8,927 bases of DNA from Caryophanales bacterium UBA7476 (GCA_002477275.1 DLOU01000002.1:3988-12914), one strand, 5' to 3'; counted from the first letter of the stretch, positions 1 through 6,655 are shown. The notes: a model not told the origin generated them from the letters alone. Translations and numbers: made by a program.

Positions 1-758
1 CCTACAGGAAACTTTTCATATTTATCAGTAAAATATGAATAATATTCTTCCTCTTCTGGCTTCATTGCTGTACCATCTTGATTAATAGTTTTCATATATA
101 TTTTTCTTCCACCTACACAAGTAGCGCTATCAAATACTACTGCTACTACTATTTTTTCTTCTTTTTTAGCAGTTTTTGCTATTAGTACTCCAAATGTAAC
201 TAAGAAGATTAATCCACCGCTTGTAGCAATAATAAGGAAAAACATTGTTTCACGACTATCATATAATTCTGATGGTTTTTTAGGATTATATCTAATTTGA
301 ATAACTTTATCAGGAGAACCTTCAAATTTCTTAGAATACTTATATGTATATTTTTTTCCATCAACAACGTATTTATATGTACCTATATAATATGGAACTC
401 CTGCTTCAAATAATTTTTCAGTTCTTTGTAAGTCAGCACCAATAATTACATAATTATCATATTTAGCTTTAGATTGTAAGAAATAGTATATTCCACCTCC
501 TAGTAGTCCTAGTGAAAAAAGGAATAATAAAACAAATGGTGCTTTTTTTACTTTTTTATTAATTCTTAAAACTTTATCTTCATCTACAGTTTGTACTGGT
601 TGAACTGGTGTTTGTGTTTGCACAGGCTGAGGAGACACTTGTGGTTGTGCAGTCGCAGTAGCTACTGGTGTTGTAACAGTTTGAGCAGCGACCTGAGGTT
701 GAGGTGCACTTTGAGGTGTAGTTGAAGTTTGAGTTGTAGTTTGATTACTTTGATTCAT
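1..758 (-). CDS. DUF3592-like two-TM membrane protein with Thr/Pro/Gln-rich N-terminus (partial)
   Basis: The reading frame is open from an ATG at 758 to the left edge, giving 252 complete codons; the C-terminus lies outside the window. Residues 1-58 are a low-complexity Gln/Thr/Pro/Val/Ala tail with no hydrophobic signal. A basic stretch (about 64-72) is followed by a membrane segment at about 74-94. A roughly 75-residue domain follows, with the pattern Y-x-Y-x-V-D-G-K-x-Y and then I-R-Y-N-P-K-K-P-S-E (about 128-164), which resembles DUF3592. A second membrane segment lies at about 172-194, and a charged soluble region continues to the edge. The start is supported by AGGAGG five bases upstream. 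The gene follows the terminator of the SleC-like gene and has its own promoter. The role of DUF3592 proteins is unknown. The family call is from memory of the pattern and is moderately sure; the two-TM topology is clear. Confidence 0.75.
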   Translation of the reverse strand, partial: MNQSNQTTTQTSTTPQSAPQPQVAAQTVTTPVATATAQPQVSPQPVQTQTPVQPVQTVDEDKVLRINKKVKKAPFVLLFLFSLGLLGGGIYYFLQSKAKYDNYVIIGADLQRTEKLFEAGVPYYIGTYKYVVDGKKYTYKYSKKFEGSPDKVIQIRYNPKKPSELYDSRETMFFLIIATSGGLIFLVTFGVLIAKTAKKEEKIVVAVVFDSATCVGGRKIYMKTINQDGTAMKPEEEEYYSYFTDKYEKFPV

Positions 759-783
759 ATAGTCCTCCTATTCTTTTATATAT

Positions 784-792
784 ATTATATCA
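784..792 (-). promoter_or_regulatory. Extended -10 promoter for the DUF3592-like gene
   Basis: On the minus strand the sequence TGATATAAT has a perfect TATAAT (789-784) with the TG of an extended -10 one base upstream. No good -35 hexamer is seen at the expected distance. It lies about 26 bp upstream of the ATG at 758, between that gene and the preceding terminator. Confidence 0.55.
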
Positions 793-828
793 AATATTTT
801 AATAGTTATATATATTTTTTTTAAAAAG

Positions 829-852
829 AAAAAAATAACTAAATAAGTTATT
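829..852 (-). terminator. Intrinsic terminator of the LysM/SleC-like operon
   Basis: Six-bp arms at 847-852 and 834-839 (AATAAC/GTTATT) flank a 7-nt loop and are followed on the minus strand by a run of Ts. The stop codon of the SleC-like gene sits inside the stem. The stem is AT-only, so efficiency may be modest. Confidence 0.6.
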
Positions 853-2194
853 TTCTTTTAGATAGTTCAACTATTTTTCTCCATGAAAAAGGTCCAACTA
901 ATCCCGTTACTCCTAAATCATAATCAGTTTGTATTTTTTTAACTGAATTTTCTGTTAATTCATCAAATATTCCATTAACTCTAACACCAGGAATTGATTT
1001 ATCATACTGACATATTTTTAGTAAGAATCCTTGTAATCGTTTAACATCATCTCCACTAGTACCTCTACTTAAAAAGTAATCAGGATAAAGTTCATTAACA
1101 TAAGCACTATATTCACTTGGAAATGATTTTAATAATTTATTATATACTTCTTGAAGTATCTTCCAATCAGCATAAGTAATAACTCCAGTTACTGGAAGAC
1201 CATATTTTTGTTGAAAGGCCATTACCATAGCTTTAGTATTATCATTAAAAACAGAATTAGTTTTTAAATGAGGTATATCAGGATCAACAAATGATATAGC
1301 ATCTAAATAGTAATGAATATATTCCATTTCTATGCCAGTATCTCCATATTTTAATTCATCTTTATATAAAAATGTTGCTTCTTGCGGACTAAGTCCTTCT
1401 GAATATAAATCAGATAACTTTTTAACACTTGTATAAACATATTTTATTTTATACCAAGTTGCTTTATCAACATTACCAGTTATTGGAAGAGCAAATATTT
1501 CTTGAAATTTCTTTACTGCATTTTCAGTTTCTATATTGTATATTCCAAGGGTCTCTTCTATTTTAGGAATAACTGGATAATTAATTCTAATTCTATTTAA
1601 ATCCCTTTGAATAGCACTTACTGGATTACCTACACTTCCTAGTCTATTAACATAACCAGGATAACCAGAAGTATTATCTCCAACAGGAGCATCATTAACT
1701 ATTTTAATATCATTTCCATAGTAGAATTTAAGTATATCAAGTGGCGATTTACCTTGATTTGCAAGACTAACTGTTCCCCATTGTGAAAGTCCCTCACAAG
1801 TAGTTTTTCTTCCATCACAATATCTAGTAAAGTATGGCTGTATTTGATTACCTTTAACTACGTAATCATTAAATATATCTTGAACAATACTTTCTATATT
1901 TTCATAAATTACTCTATCTAAAGTATAAGTTTGATCATATATAGGAGAACTAGTTATATCAAAGTTATAACCTTTACTTTGATACCATTCATTATAAATT
2001 CTATTTAGTGTAAAAGAAATAATCGCATAGATATTACTTCTAAGAGAGTTAACTGGCCAAGTAGGATATAGTTCACTAGAAGCAACATTGGAAATATAAT
2101 CAGTAAATGGAACAACTATATCTCGAGCAGCTTCATCTGGTTTACCTAAATGAACAGTTATTTGATTAGGTACTACCGGATATCTTATTGCCAT
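848..2194 (-). CDS. SleC-like spore cortex-lytic enzyme: SpoIID/LytB domain plus three peptidoglycan-binding domains
   Basis: This 448-aa protein is probably a lytic transglycosylase acting on spore cortex peptidoglycan. Residues 25-165 form a SpoIID/SleC-type domain. The ASSE-LYPTW block places a Glu at residue 41, aligning with the catalytic Glu of SpoIID, and GLSQWG at 135-140 matches the conserved GxSQxG loop. The segment from NVASS to NEWY (36-70) closely resembles remembered SleC sequences. Three PG_binding_1 repeats follow at about 190-255, 283-350 and 378-445, each with the F/IQ...LP/GVTG...W pattern; SleC usually has one. There is no signal peptide. The ATG follows the upstream stop by one base, and its GGAGGTGA site lies inside the upstream gene, implying translational coupling. 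The pro-region found at the N-terminus of SleC is absent and appears to be encoded by the preceding gene. It could be a SleC paralogue rather than the orthologue, so no symbol is given. Confidence 0.85.
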   Translation of the reverse strand: MAIRYPVVPNQITVHLGKPDEAARDIVVPFTDYISNVASSELYPTWPVNSLRSNIYAIISFTLNRIYNEWYQSKGYNFDITSSPIYDQTYTLDRVIYENIESIVQDIFNDYVVKGNQIQPYFTRYCDGRKTTCEGLSQWGTVSLANQGKSPLDILKFYYGNDIKIVNDAPVGDNTSGYPGYVNRLGSVGNPVSAIQRDLNRIRINYPVIPKIEETLGIYNIETENAVKKFQEIFALPITGNVDKATWYKIKYVYTSVKKLSDLYSEGLSPQEATFLYKDELKYGDTGIEMEYIHYYLDAISFVDPDIPHLKTNSVFNDNTKAMVMAFQQKYGLPVTGVITYADWKILQEVYNKLLKSFPSEYSAYVNELYPDYFLSRGTSGDDVKRLQGFLLKICQYDKSIPGVRVNGIFDELTENSVKKIQTDYDLGVTGLVGPFSWRKIVELSKRK

Positions 2195-2195
2195 A

Positions 2196-2603
2196 TTAGT
2201 TCACCTCCGGATTAATTTTAGGAGTAATATTTATATATTGAACTGCACCTATTCCACAACATAAAGCAATATCATATGTCTTATCAAATTGATCAGGATT
2301 ATAAACAGCTCTAAGATTATATGTAGTAAAAATAGGCACTTCTAAATCATTAGTATTTTTAGATGGAGTTGGAAGTTTTATTCCATTAATCATACCACTT
2401 TCATCAGTTTTACCTTCAAAAAATATTATTGTATTATCACCAATTACTTTACTAACAGTAACATTAACTCCACTAACTGGAAAAGCTTCACTCGCAGAGG
2501 TTGCTCTTACTTTTACATTACCCATTCCAGGATTATTATTTAAAAAAGTTTGATAAGCAGAATCATTTTTTAGTTTTTCAGTTTCACTTATTCTTATTGT
2601 CAA
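2196..2603 (-). CDS. Small beta-sandwich protein resembling the SleC pro-region, TTG start
   Basis: This 135-aa protein has no signal peptide or membrane segment. Residues 27-128 have the alternating hydrophobic pattern of a carboxypeptidase-regulatory-like beta-sandwich: a PVSGVNVTV strand (42-50), then TDESGMINGIKLPTP (66-80), then a YNLRAVY strand (95-101). The T-D-E-x-G...LPTP segment is typical of the N-terminal pro-region of clostridial SleC. A CC pair at 115-116 is unusual. The start is TTG, chosen because GGAGGTGAT lies four bases upstream and no ATG fits. It is the middle gene of the LysM-SleC-like operon, 11 bases after the LysM stop and one base before the next start. A pro-domain or chaperone-like role for the downstream enzyme is inference from position and resemblance. 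Confidence 0.65.
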   Translation of the reverse strand: MTIRISETEKLKNDSAYQTFLNNNPGMGNVKVRATSASEAFPVSGVNVTVSKVIGDNTIIFFEGKTDESGMINGIKLPTPSKNTNDLEVPIFTTYNLRAVYNPDQFDKTYDIALCCGIGAVQYINITPKINPEVN

Positions 2604-2614
2604 ATTATCACCTC

Positions 2615-3283
2615 CTATATCTTTAATATTTGACCTATACTTAGATTGTTACTCGTTAGATTATTCTTGAGTTTAATATTATCAACAGAAGTATTATACT
2701 GATTAGCTATTTTCCACAGACTATCTCCTTTTTTCACAGTATATGTAATAGAATTATCAGGTGGAATAAACTCTTCACCATAACACTCTTCTATTGCAGT
2801 AGTACCAGTAGTTCTAATTTTTAAATTTTGTCCTAAACTTAATGAAGTAGTATTTAAGTTATTATCTTTAAGAATATCATTTACACTTGTATTATACTTT
2901 TTAGCAATAGAATACAAAGTATCTCCACGTTTAACAGTATAATTAATATATGATGGAAGACTAGTAACAGATTCATCTGTTTCAGGAACAAGTAGTTTTT
3001 GTCCAATAGATAGTAAATTAGAAGACAAGTTATTAAGCTTTATAATTTGATCAACAGTAGTTTCATAACGACGTGCTATATTGTATAAACTATCCCCTTG
3101 TTTAACTGTATAAGTAAAAACATTAGAAGGATTAGAACCAGAAGAAGAAGGTATTTTTAATACTTGTCCTATACTTAAAGTAGTACTTTTCAAATTATTA
3201 AGATTCATAATATCAACAACCGAAACACCAAACTGATTACTTATTCCATATAACGTATCCCCACGTTTAACTGTATATGTCAT
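2615..3283 (-). CDS. LysM protein with four LysM repeats and no catalytic domain
   Basis: The 222-aa protein is almost entirely four LysM domains (about 2-45, 57-100, 113-156, 179-222), each starting Y-T-V-K-x-G-D-T/S-L and ending S-x-GQ-x-L-K/L-I/V. Linkers are short and Ser/Asn-rich or acidic; the third (157-178) contains a single Cys. LysM binds N-acetylglucosamine-containing glycans, so the protein should coat or cross-link peptidoglycan. There is no signal peptide, as in mother-cell spore proteins such as SafA, although SafA itself is different and no orthology is claimed. The ATG at 3283 has GAGGTGAC three bases upstream. It is first in the operon with the SleC-like genes. No convincing sigma-A promoter is visible between it and the terminator at 3317, so a sporulation sigma factor is possible but not shown. 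Confidence 0.85.
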   Translation of the reverse strand: MTYTVKRGDTLYGISNQFGVSVVDIMNLNNLKSTTLSIGQVLKIPSSSGSNPSNVFTYTVKQGDSLYNIARRYETTVDQIIKLNNLSSNLLSIGQKLLVPETDESVTSLPSYINYTVKRGDTLYSIAKKYNTSVNDILKDNNLNTTSLSLGQNLKIRTTGTTAIEECYGEEFIPPDNSITYTVKKGDSLWKIANQYNTSVDNIKLKNNLTSNNLSIGQILKI

Positions 3284-3316
3284 AAAGTCACCTCATTAAT
3301 TTATATGTAAAAAGGT

Positions 3317-3340
3317 AAAAAAAAAGAAACTATTGTTTCT
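3317..3340 (-). terminator. Intrinsic terminator of the zinc-ribbon gene
   Basis: The arms GAAAC/GTTTC (3335-3339 and 3326-3330) have a 4-nt loop and are followed on the minus strand by nine Ts. The stem starts at the last base of the zinc-ribbon stop codon and separates that gene from the LysM operon. Confidence 0.7.
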
Positions 3341-3578
3341 ATTTTTTTTCAGAAGGATTAACATATAATTCTACTTTTCCACAATTTGGACAGAATCTAG
3401 CTTTTAATTTCATTTTATCAACTTTATCATATTTAATACCTAGTATACTAGCCTTTTCTCCAGTAGGAACATGAAGAGAAATATCTGTTCTACCATCAGC
3501 ACCTAATTCAAATGGATGTTGACCTTCTATAATACAATTATCAATCATTTCTACATTACAATCACTACATTTTTTCAT
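3339..3578 (-). CDS. Small two-CxxC zinc-ribbon protein
   Basis: This 79-aa protein has CSDC at 4-7 and CPNCGK at 63-68, a split zinc-ribbon pattern whose two knuckles are separated by about 55 residues. It ends in V-E-L-Y after the second knuckle, as in many small Bacillota zinc ribbons of unknown function. There is no membrane segment. The ATG at 3578 is preceded by AAGGAGAT. The gene is monocistronic, with its own promoter directly after the old amidase terminator and its own terminator. A nucleic-acid or metal-binding role is only suggested by the ribbon; the true function is not recognisable. Confidence 0.75.
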   Translation of the reverse strand: MKKCSDCNVEMIDNCIIEGQHPFELGADGRTDISLHVPTGEKASILGIKYDKVDKMKLKARFCPNCGKVELYVNPSEKK

Positions 3579-3598
3579 ATCATTATCTCCTTAAAAAT

Positions 3599-3607
3599 AT
3601 TATACCA
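3599..3607 (-). promoter_or_regulatory. Extended -10 promoter for the zinc-ribbon gene
   Basis: TGGTATAAT on the minus strand holds a perfect TATAAT (3604-3599) and an upstream TG. It lies about 20 bp before the start codon. The T tract of the preceding terminator ends just upstream, so terminator and promoter are packed back to back. Confidence 0.6.
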
Positions 3608-3608
3608 C

Positions 3609-3630
3609 AAAAAAAGAAACAAAATGTTTC
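3609..3630 (-). terminator. Original terminator of the amidase gene, now separated from it
   Basis: The stem GAAAC/GTTTC, extendable by one pair (3616-3630), is followed on the minus strand by seven Ts. It directly follows the TAA at 3633-3631 that ends the stranded LysM fragment, so it is the natural end of the amidase transcript in the uninterrupted gene. Confidence 0.7.
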
Positions 3631-3747
3631 TTAAGGTATAATTAATACTTGTCCAATAGATAGTAAATTGGAACTTAAACCATTAGCATTTTTAATTTCA
3701 TCCACAGTCGTATTAAAATTTCTAGCAATTGACCAAAGAGAATCTCC
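3631..3747 (-). pseudogene. Stranded 3' end of the amidase gene (second part of LysM repeat 5)
   Basis: Read from 3747, 38 codons and a TAA encode GDSLWSIARNFNTTV followed by a normal LysM tail ending SIGQVLIIP. There is no start codon or ribosome binding site, and the frame begins inside the LysM signature. Joining base 7767 to base 3745 across the GG core continues the amidase frame exactly (codons CGA-GGA-GAT) and completes a fifth LysM domain. This is the distal half of the gene split by the mobile element, not an independent gene. It would be translated again only after excision. Confidence 0.93.
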
Positions 3748-3763
3748 TGATACAATTTTTATG
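3746..3763 (-). other. Recombination junction: element end next to the 3' part of the host gene
   Basis: On the minus strand the element arm (3763-3748) meets the core GG (3747-3746), and host LysM sequence follows from 3745. The arm is the inverted complement, with one mismatch, of the arm at the other junction (7751-7766). The recombinase stop codon (3761-3759) lies inside this arm. Only AGG is shared directly at both core positions, as expected for serine recombinases, which use a 2-bp crossover and leave no long duplication. Confidence 0.88.
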
Positions 3764-5324
3764 TAACATTTTTAAATGTAAATATAATATCTACCCTTTT
3801 ATCTTGATAGATATAAATCTTTTCAACTAAATTTATTATTAATTCTCTAGTTGGATTATTTAATGATAAAAATTCATTTATGTATTTTTCTATTTGTTTA
3901 TTATCTATTTTATTAAATTCCATACTTTCATTTTTAAGATTATTAATATTCTTTTTATTATTATCTATTTCTTTTTTTATATTTTCACTTACTCTTAAAT
4001 ATTGTTCTTCATCAATAATACCTTTTAATCTATCCATATATGTTTTATCTAGGCTTTCAGTTAGTTTATTATTAGTTAAATCTAGGCTTTCGATTTGTTT
4101 CTTAATCTTTAATGTATTATCTTCAAGTTTTATATTACTAATATCTTCTTTTATCTTGTTTTTATCTAAATACTTTTTACATACTTCTCTTATATTATCT
4201 AAAATAACCTTTTCTAATACTTCATAATTATTTGTATGGGTTGTACAGACATGATATTTTGAATATGTTCTATAATAATCGCAAGTAGTATAACTTCTTC
4301 CTGTCTTATTTTGGTATCTAATTGTAATTCTGTGTTTACAATCCCCACAATATAAAATTCCATCTAATAAGTAAAATCTTTTCTTCTCTGGTCTTTTAAC
4401 ATTTTTAGGAAGTATTGTTTGTACATAATTAAATGTACTCTTGTCAATAATTGCCTCGTGTGTATTTTCTACTATAATATAATCATCAGGATTATTTTTA
4501 ACAGTCTTTTTAAGTTTATAATTAATCTTTTTAGTCTTACCTTGTATTGCATCTCCAGTATATATTCTATTAGTTAAAATTGCCTTTATAGTAGTATCTA
4601 CCCATACTCCATATTTTTGTGATATACAACTTTCATTTATACATTTTGTATTCCATACATAGTTATAGTAGGATGCTGGTGTTTTAATTTTTCTTTTAGT
4701 AAGGTATTGTGCTATGTAGTGATATGTATTATGTTTGAGTGCTAAATCAAAGATTAGTTTTACTACTTCTGCTTGTTCTTCATTTATTACTAAATGATTC
4801 TTATTATTTGGATTTTTCATATACCCGAAAGGACATCTGCCTGATACATATAAACCATCTTTCATTCTAGAATGTAAACTACTTTTAATCTTTTTAGATA
4901 TATCTTTAGCATACATATCATTCATTATGGCTTTAAAAGGTGCAATATCATTATTAGTGTTATCTATAAAAGTATCTATGCCATCATTAATTGCTATATA
5001 CCTAATATTATTATTTGGAAAATACTTTTCAATTAATTCTCCAGTACCTATATAATCTCTACCTAATCTTGACATATCTTTGGTAATAATCATGTTGATT
5101 TTGCCTAAGCGGGTATCTTTCATCATCCTTTTAAATGATGGTCTATCAAAATTAGTTCCTGAATATCCATCATCTACATATTCATCTACTACTATATAAT
5201 TGTTTTCTTTAACATATTGATTAAGTAAACTTCTTTGACTTACAATACTATCAGATTCTACATTCCCATCATCTCTTGATAATCTTATATAAAGTCCTAC
5301 TTTAAAACTACCATTCCCTACCAT
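3759..5324 (-). CDS. Large serine recombinase (integrase/excisionase of the element)
   Basis: This 521-aa protein cuts and rejoins att sites through a covalent 5'-phosphoserine link. The resolvase-type catalytic domain (about 8-155) has YIRLSRDD with nucleophile Ser16 and Arg14, the YVDDGYSGTNFDRP block (49-62), and MSRLGRD (84-90) with the conserved arginines. The recombinase DNA-binding domain (about 160-275) contains GRCPFGY (162-168). A zinc ribbon follows with Cys326, Cys329, Cys348 and Cys360. A Lys/Asn-rich coiled coil (about 395-475) then precedes a beta-rich C-terminus. Length and order match the TndX/TnpX-type and phage large serine recombinases, and all key residues are present, so it should be active. 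The ATG overlaps the previous stop as TAATG, implying translational coupling. The stop lies inside the attP arm, so the coding region reaches the edge of the element. Confidence 0.95.
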   Translation of the reverse strand: MVGNGSFKVGLYIRLSRDDGNVESDSIVSQRSLLNQYVKENNYIVVDEYVDDGYSGTNFDRPSFKRMMKDTRLGKINMIITKDMSRLGRDYIGTGELIEKYFPNNNIRYIAINDGIDTFIDNTNNDIAPFKAIMNDMYAKDISKKIKSSLHSRMKDGLYVSGRCPFGYMKNPNNKNHLVINEEQAEVVKLIFDLALKHNTYHYIAQYLTKRKIKTPASYYNYVWNTKCINESCISQKYGVWVDTTIKAILTNRIYTGDAIQGKTKKINYKLKKTVKNNPDDYIIVENTHEAIIDKSTFNYVQTILPKNVKRPEKKRFYLLDGILYCGDCKHRITIRYQNKTGRSYTTCDYYRTYSKYHVCTTHTNNYEVLEKVILDNIREVCKKYLDKNKIKEDISNIKLEDNTLKIKKQIESLDLTNNKLTESLDKTYMDRLKGIIDEEQYLRVSENIKKEIDNNKKNINNLKNESMEFNKIDNKQIEKYINEFLSLNNPTRELIINLVEKIYIYQDKRVDIIFTFKNVT

Positions 5325-5503
5325 TAATTACTACTCCCTTCTATTTGGGAATAATGAGTATGATTACATGGTAGCTCGATTGCTTTATAATTGCAAGTTA
5401 TGTTTAATCTCTTTTGTAATTCTATTTTTAATACTTCAGTTATTATTTCATTTAAAGACTTAGAAGTATCTTTAAATTTCAAATTAACTTTGTATTTAAC
5501 CAT
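5324..5503 (-). CDS. 59-aa small protein translationally coupled to the recombinase
   Basis: The frame is open back to a TTG at 5521, but the ATG at 5503 is the better start because GGAGG (5519-5515) lies 11 bases upstream and the TTG overlaps that site. The protein begins MVKYKVNLKF, has a probable helix (SLNEIITEVLKIELQKRL) and a Cys/His-containing tail with CNYK and CNHTH. It has no signal or membrane segment. Its stop shares a base with the recombinase start. I do not recognise the family. Position and size make it a candidate recombination directionality factor or a regulator of the recombinase, but that is inference. Confidence 0.6.
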   Translation of the reverse strand: MVKYKVNLKFKDTSKSLNEIITEVLKIELQKRLNITCNYKAIELPCNHTHYSQIEGSSN

Positions 5504-5597
5504 AGAGTTTGATACCTCCAATTAATTCTATGGCATTTATTTTTGTAATATTACTTGGTATGATTACTACATACCCAATAATATTACTTAATTTCAT
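5496..5597 (-). CDS. 33-aa ORF at the head of the recombinase operon
   Basis: ATG at 5597 opens 33 codons (MKLSNIIGYVVIIP, later ELIGGIKLYG) ending at TAA 5498-5496. It overlaps the start of the next small gene by eight bases. AAGGAGG lies three bases before the ATG, a strong match but at short spacing. The peptide is hydrophobic and beta-prone; Val/Ile-rich residues 6-14 are too few for a membrane helix. Ribosomes ending here would sit on the next start, giving a chain of overlaps from this ORF through the 59-aa gene to the recombinase. It may be a real microprotein or a coupling leader; the sequence alone does not decide. Confidence 0.4.
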   Translation of the reverse strand: MKLSNIIGYVVIIPSNITKINAIELIGGIKLYG

Positions 5598-5947
5598 AAT
5601 CCTCCTTCATATTCATAAACATCATCCCCTTTTGCTTGGATGATACCTCTCTCAAAATGTAGGAGTCAAGTCATTTACTATAGCAAGTTTTGTCTATCAT
5701 CCTAAAATCATTCATATTTTATGAAATTATGAAACAGCAGGATAAGAAGATGGTGTAACAACACGCGTTTTTCCTTATAAAATAATGGCTTGTGTATACA
5801 CCATTCTTATTTAGTACTTACGAAATCGGGCCTACAAAGTAGGTTCATATAAAGGTTTGTTGTTAAATAAGCCTTTATATTTTATTAGTTTAAAGCATAA
5901 AAAAATCATCCTATAACCTAATTTTCGTTAGATTCTATAGGATGTTT
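5598..5947 (-). other. Non-coding, dyad-rich region between the YdcF-like gene and the recombinase operon
   Basis: No substantial ORF is visible here. Four inverted repeats occur: 5638-5645 with 5695-5702 (8 bp); 5742-5757 with 5797-5810 (14 pairs with a 2-nt bulge); 5831-5835 with 5839-5843 (CCTAC/GTAGG, 3-nt loop); and 5847-5855 with 5872-5880 (9 bp). A 10-bp perfect palindrome GTGTATACAC lies at 5792-5801. The left part holds the recombinase promoter, and the right end is the YdcF-like terminator. It may encode a structured RNA, bind regulators or the recombinase's partner, or serve as an origin of transfer or replication. None of these is proven. Confidence 0.5.
5640..5669 (-). promoter_or_regulatory. 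Sigma-A-like promoter for the recombinase operon
   Basis: On the minus strand TTGACT (5669-5664) is separated by 18 bp from TATCAT (5645-5640), each 5/6 to consensus. Transcription would start near 5633 and give a leader of about 35 nt before the 33-aa ORF. The -10 forms one arm of an inverted repeat (5638-5645 with 5695-5702), so the promoter may be occluded or bound by a regulator. Confidence 0.5.
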
Positions 5948-5949
5948 TT
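5899..5949 (-). terminator. Terminator after the YdcF-like gene, probably bidirectional
   Basis: A 9-bp stem CATCCTATA/TATAGGATG (5907-5915 and 5936-5944) has an inner CTAA/TTAG helix. It is flanked by seven As on the left (Ts for minus transcription) and five Ts on the right. It directly follows the stop at 5950-5948 and insulates the cargo genes from the recombinase operon. Confidence 0.8.
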
Positions 5950-6586
5950 ATATTACTTTTTTATTAAATCCTTCTATTTCTAAATCAGAAATTTTATTTT
6001 CTTTAGCATATTTTACTAACAAATTAGCCTCATAAGTTGCCAAACTTCTTCCAGAATTCCACGAATTATCTGATAAAAACCAATTATCTCTATCAGAAAA
6101 GCCATCATTAGAAGAAATCATAGTAACTGAAATATTTGGATAATTCTTTTTTAAAATTGCATAACACCTTTTTAAATGAAATTCACTTGTAATAATCGTA
6201 ATATGATTAGCATCACTTGGTAATAATTTCATAGCGTTTTCTATGTTTTCAAATGTATTATTAGAAGTAGCATCTATTAATATATCATCTCCCTTTACGC
6301 CCAATGATAGTGCTAATTCTTTCATTTTAATTGCTTCTGGTATAGTAGAATTATCTTGATTACTAACACCATTTAATCCACCCATATATATTATTTTTTT
6401 AATTCTTCCATTTTTATAAGCTTCAACAGAAGTATTTACTCTTTCTTTAATCAGCATATTATTGCCGAAAACAAAGGCATACTTTGAAGATAATCCATCA
6501 TCTTCTATCCCTGAATAAACAATGCTGTCTATTTGCTCATCAGTTAAATTCTCATCATTAATTTGAGATAGTTTTATTCCAATCAT
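5948..6586 (-). CDS. YdcF-like DUF218 family protein (element cargo)
   Basis: This 212-aa protein is of the DUF218 family, which includes YdcF, SanA and ElyC. Visible family marks are a VFGNN loop (39-43), RVNTSVEAYKNGRIKKIIYMGG (49-70), ATSNNTFENIENA (106-118) with the conserved T-x-E-N, and ITSEFHLKRC (132-141) with the conserved His. There is no signal peptide or membrane helix, so it is of the cytosolic YdcF type, unlike ElyC and SanA. YdcF of E. coli has been reported to bind S-adenosylmethionine, but the reaction is not known. The ATG at 6586 has AGAAAGGG seven bases upstream. It lies downstream of the RhuM gene with no terminator between and also has its own extended -10, so it may be made both alone and with RhuM. 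Confidence 0.85.
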   Translation of the reverse strand: MIGIKLSQINDENLTDEQIDSIVYSGIEDDGLSSKYAFVFGNNMLIKERVNTSVEAYKNGRIKKIIYMGGLNGVSNQDNSTIPEAIKMKELALSLGVKGDDILIDATSNNTFENIENAMKLLPSDANHITIITSEFHLKRCYAILKKNYPNISVTMISSNDGFSDRDNWFLSDNSWNSGRSLATYEANLLVKYAKENKISDLEIEGFNKKVI

Positions 6587-6643
6587 ATATTAACCCTTTC
6601 TAATAAATAATTATATAAAATTTAATAATCTAAAATTAAAATT

Positions 6644-6652
6644 ATTATACCA
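6644..6652 (-). promoter_or_regulatory. Extended -10 promoter for the YdcF-like gene
   Basis: TGGTATAAT on the minus strand starts four bases after the RhuM stop codon and holds a perfect TATAAT (6649-6644). It gives an AT-rich leader of about 50 nt. No clear -35 is seen at normal spacing. Confidence 0.55.
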
Positions 6653-6655
6653 CTT

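Noticed and set aside
3631..3747. The LysM fragment as a separate small gene
   Set aside because: It has no start codon or ribosome binding site, begins inside the LysM signature, and joins in frame with the broken amidase at 7767.
3880..4227. 115-aa open frame on the plus strand
   Set aside because: It lies opposite the Lys/Asn-rich coiled coil of the recombinase; the Leu/Ser/Phe composition is what antisense of such codons gives, and there is no ribosome binding site.
5324..5597. The two small ORFs as a toxin-antitoxin pair
   Set aside because: Neither shows a recognisable toxin fold or antitoxin DNA-binding motif, and their coupling to the recombinase suggests a role in recombination.
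5711..5730. Sigma-K promoter upstream of the recombinase operon (CATAAAATA on the minus strand)
   Set aside because: The -10 fits CATANNNTA, but the position of the -35 holds CC instead of AC, and such AT-rich matches are expected by chance. It is worth testing only if excision proves to be sporulation-linked.
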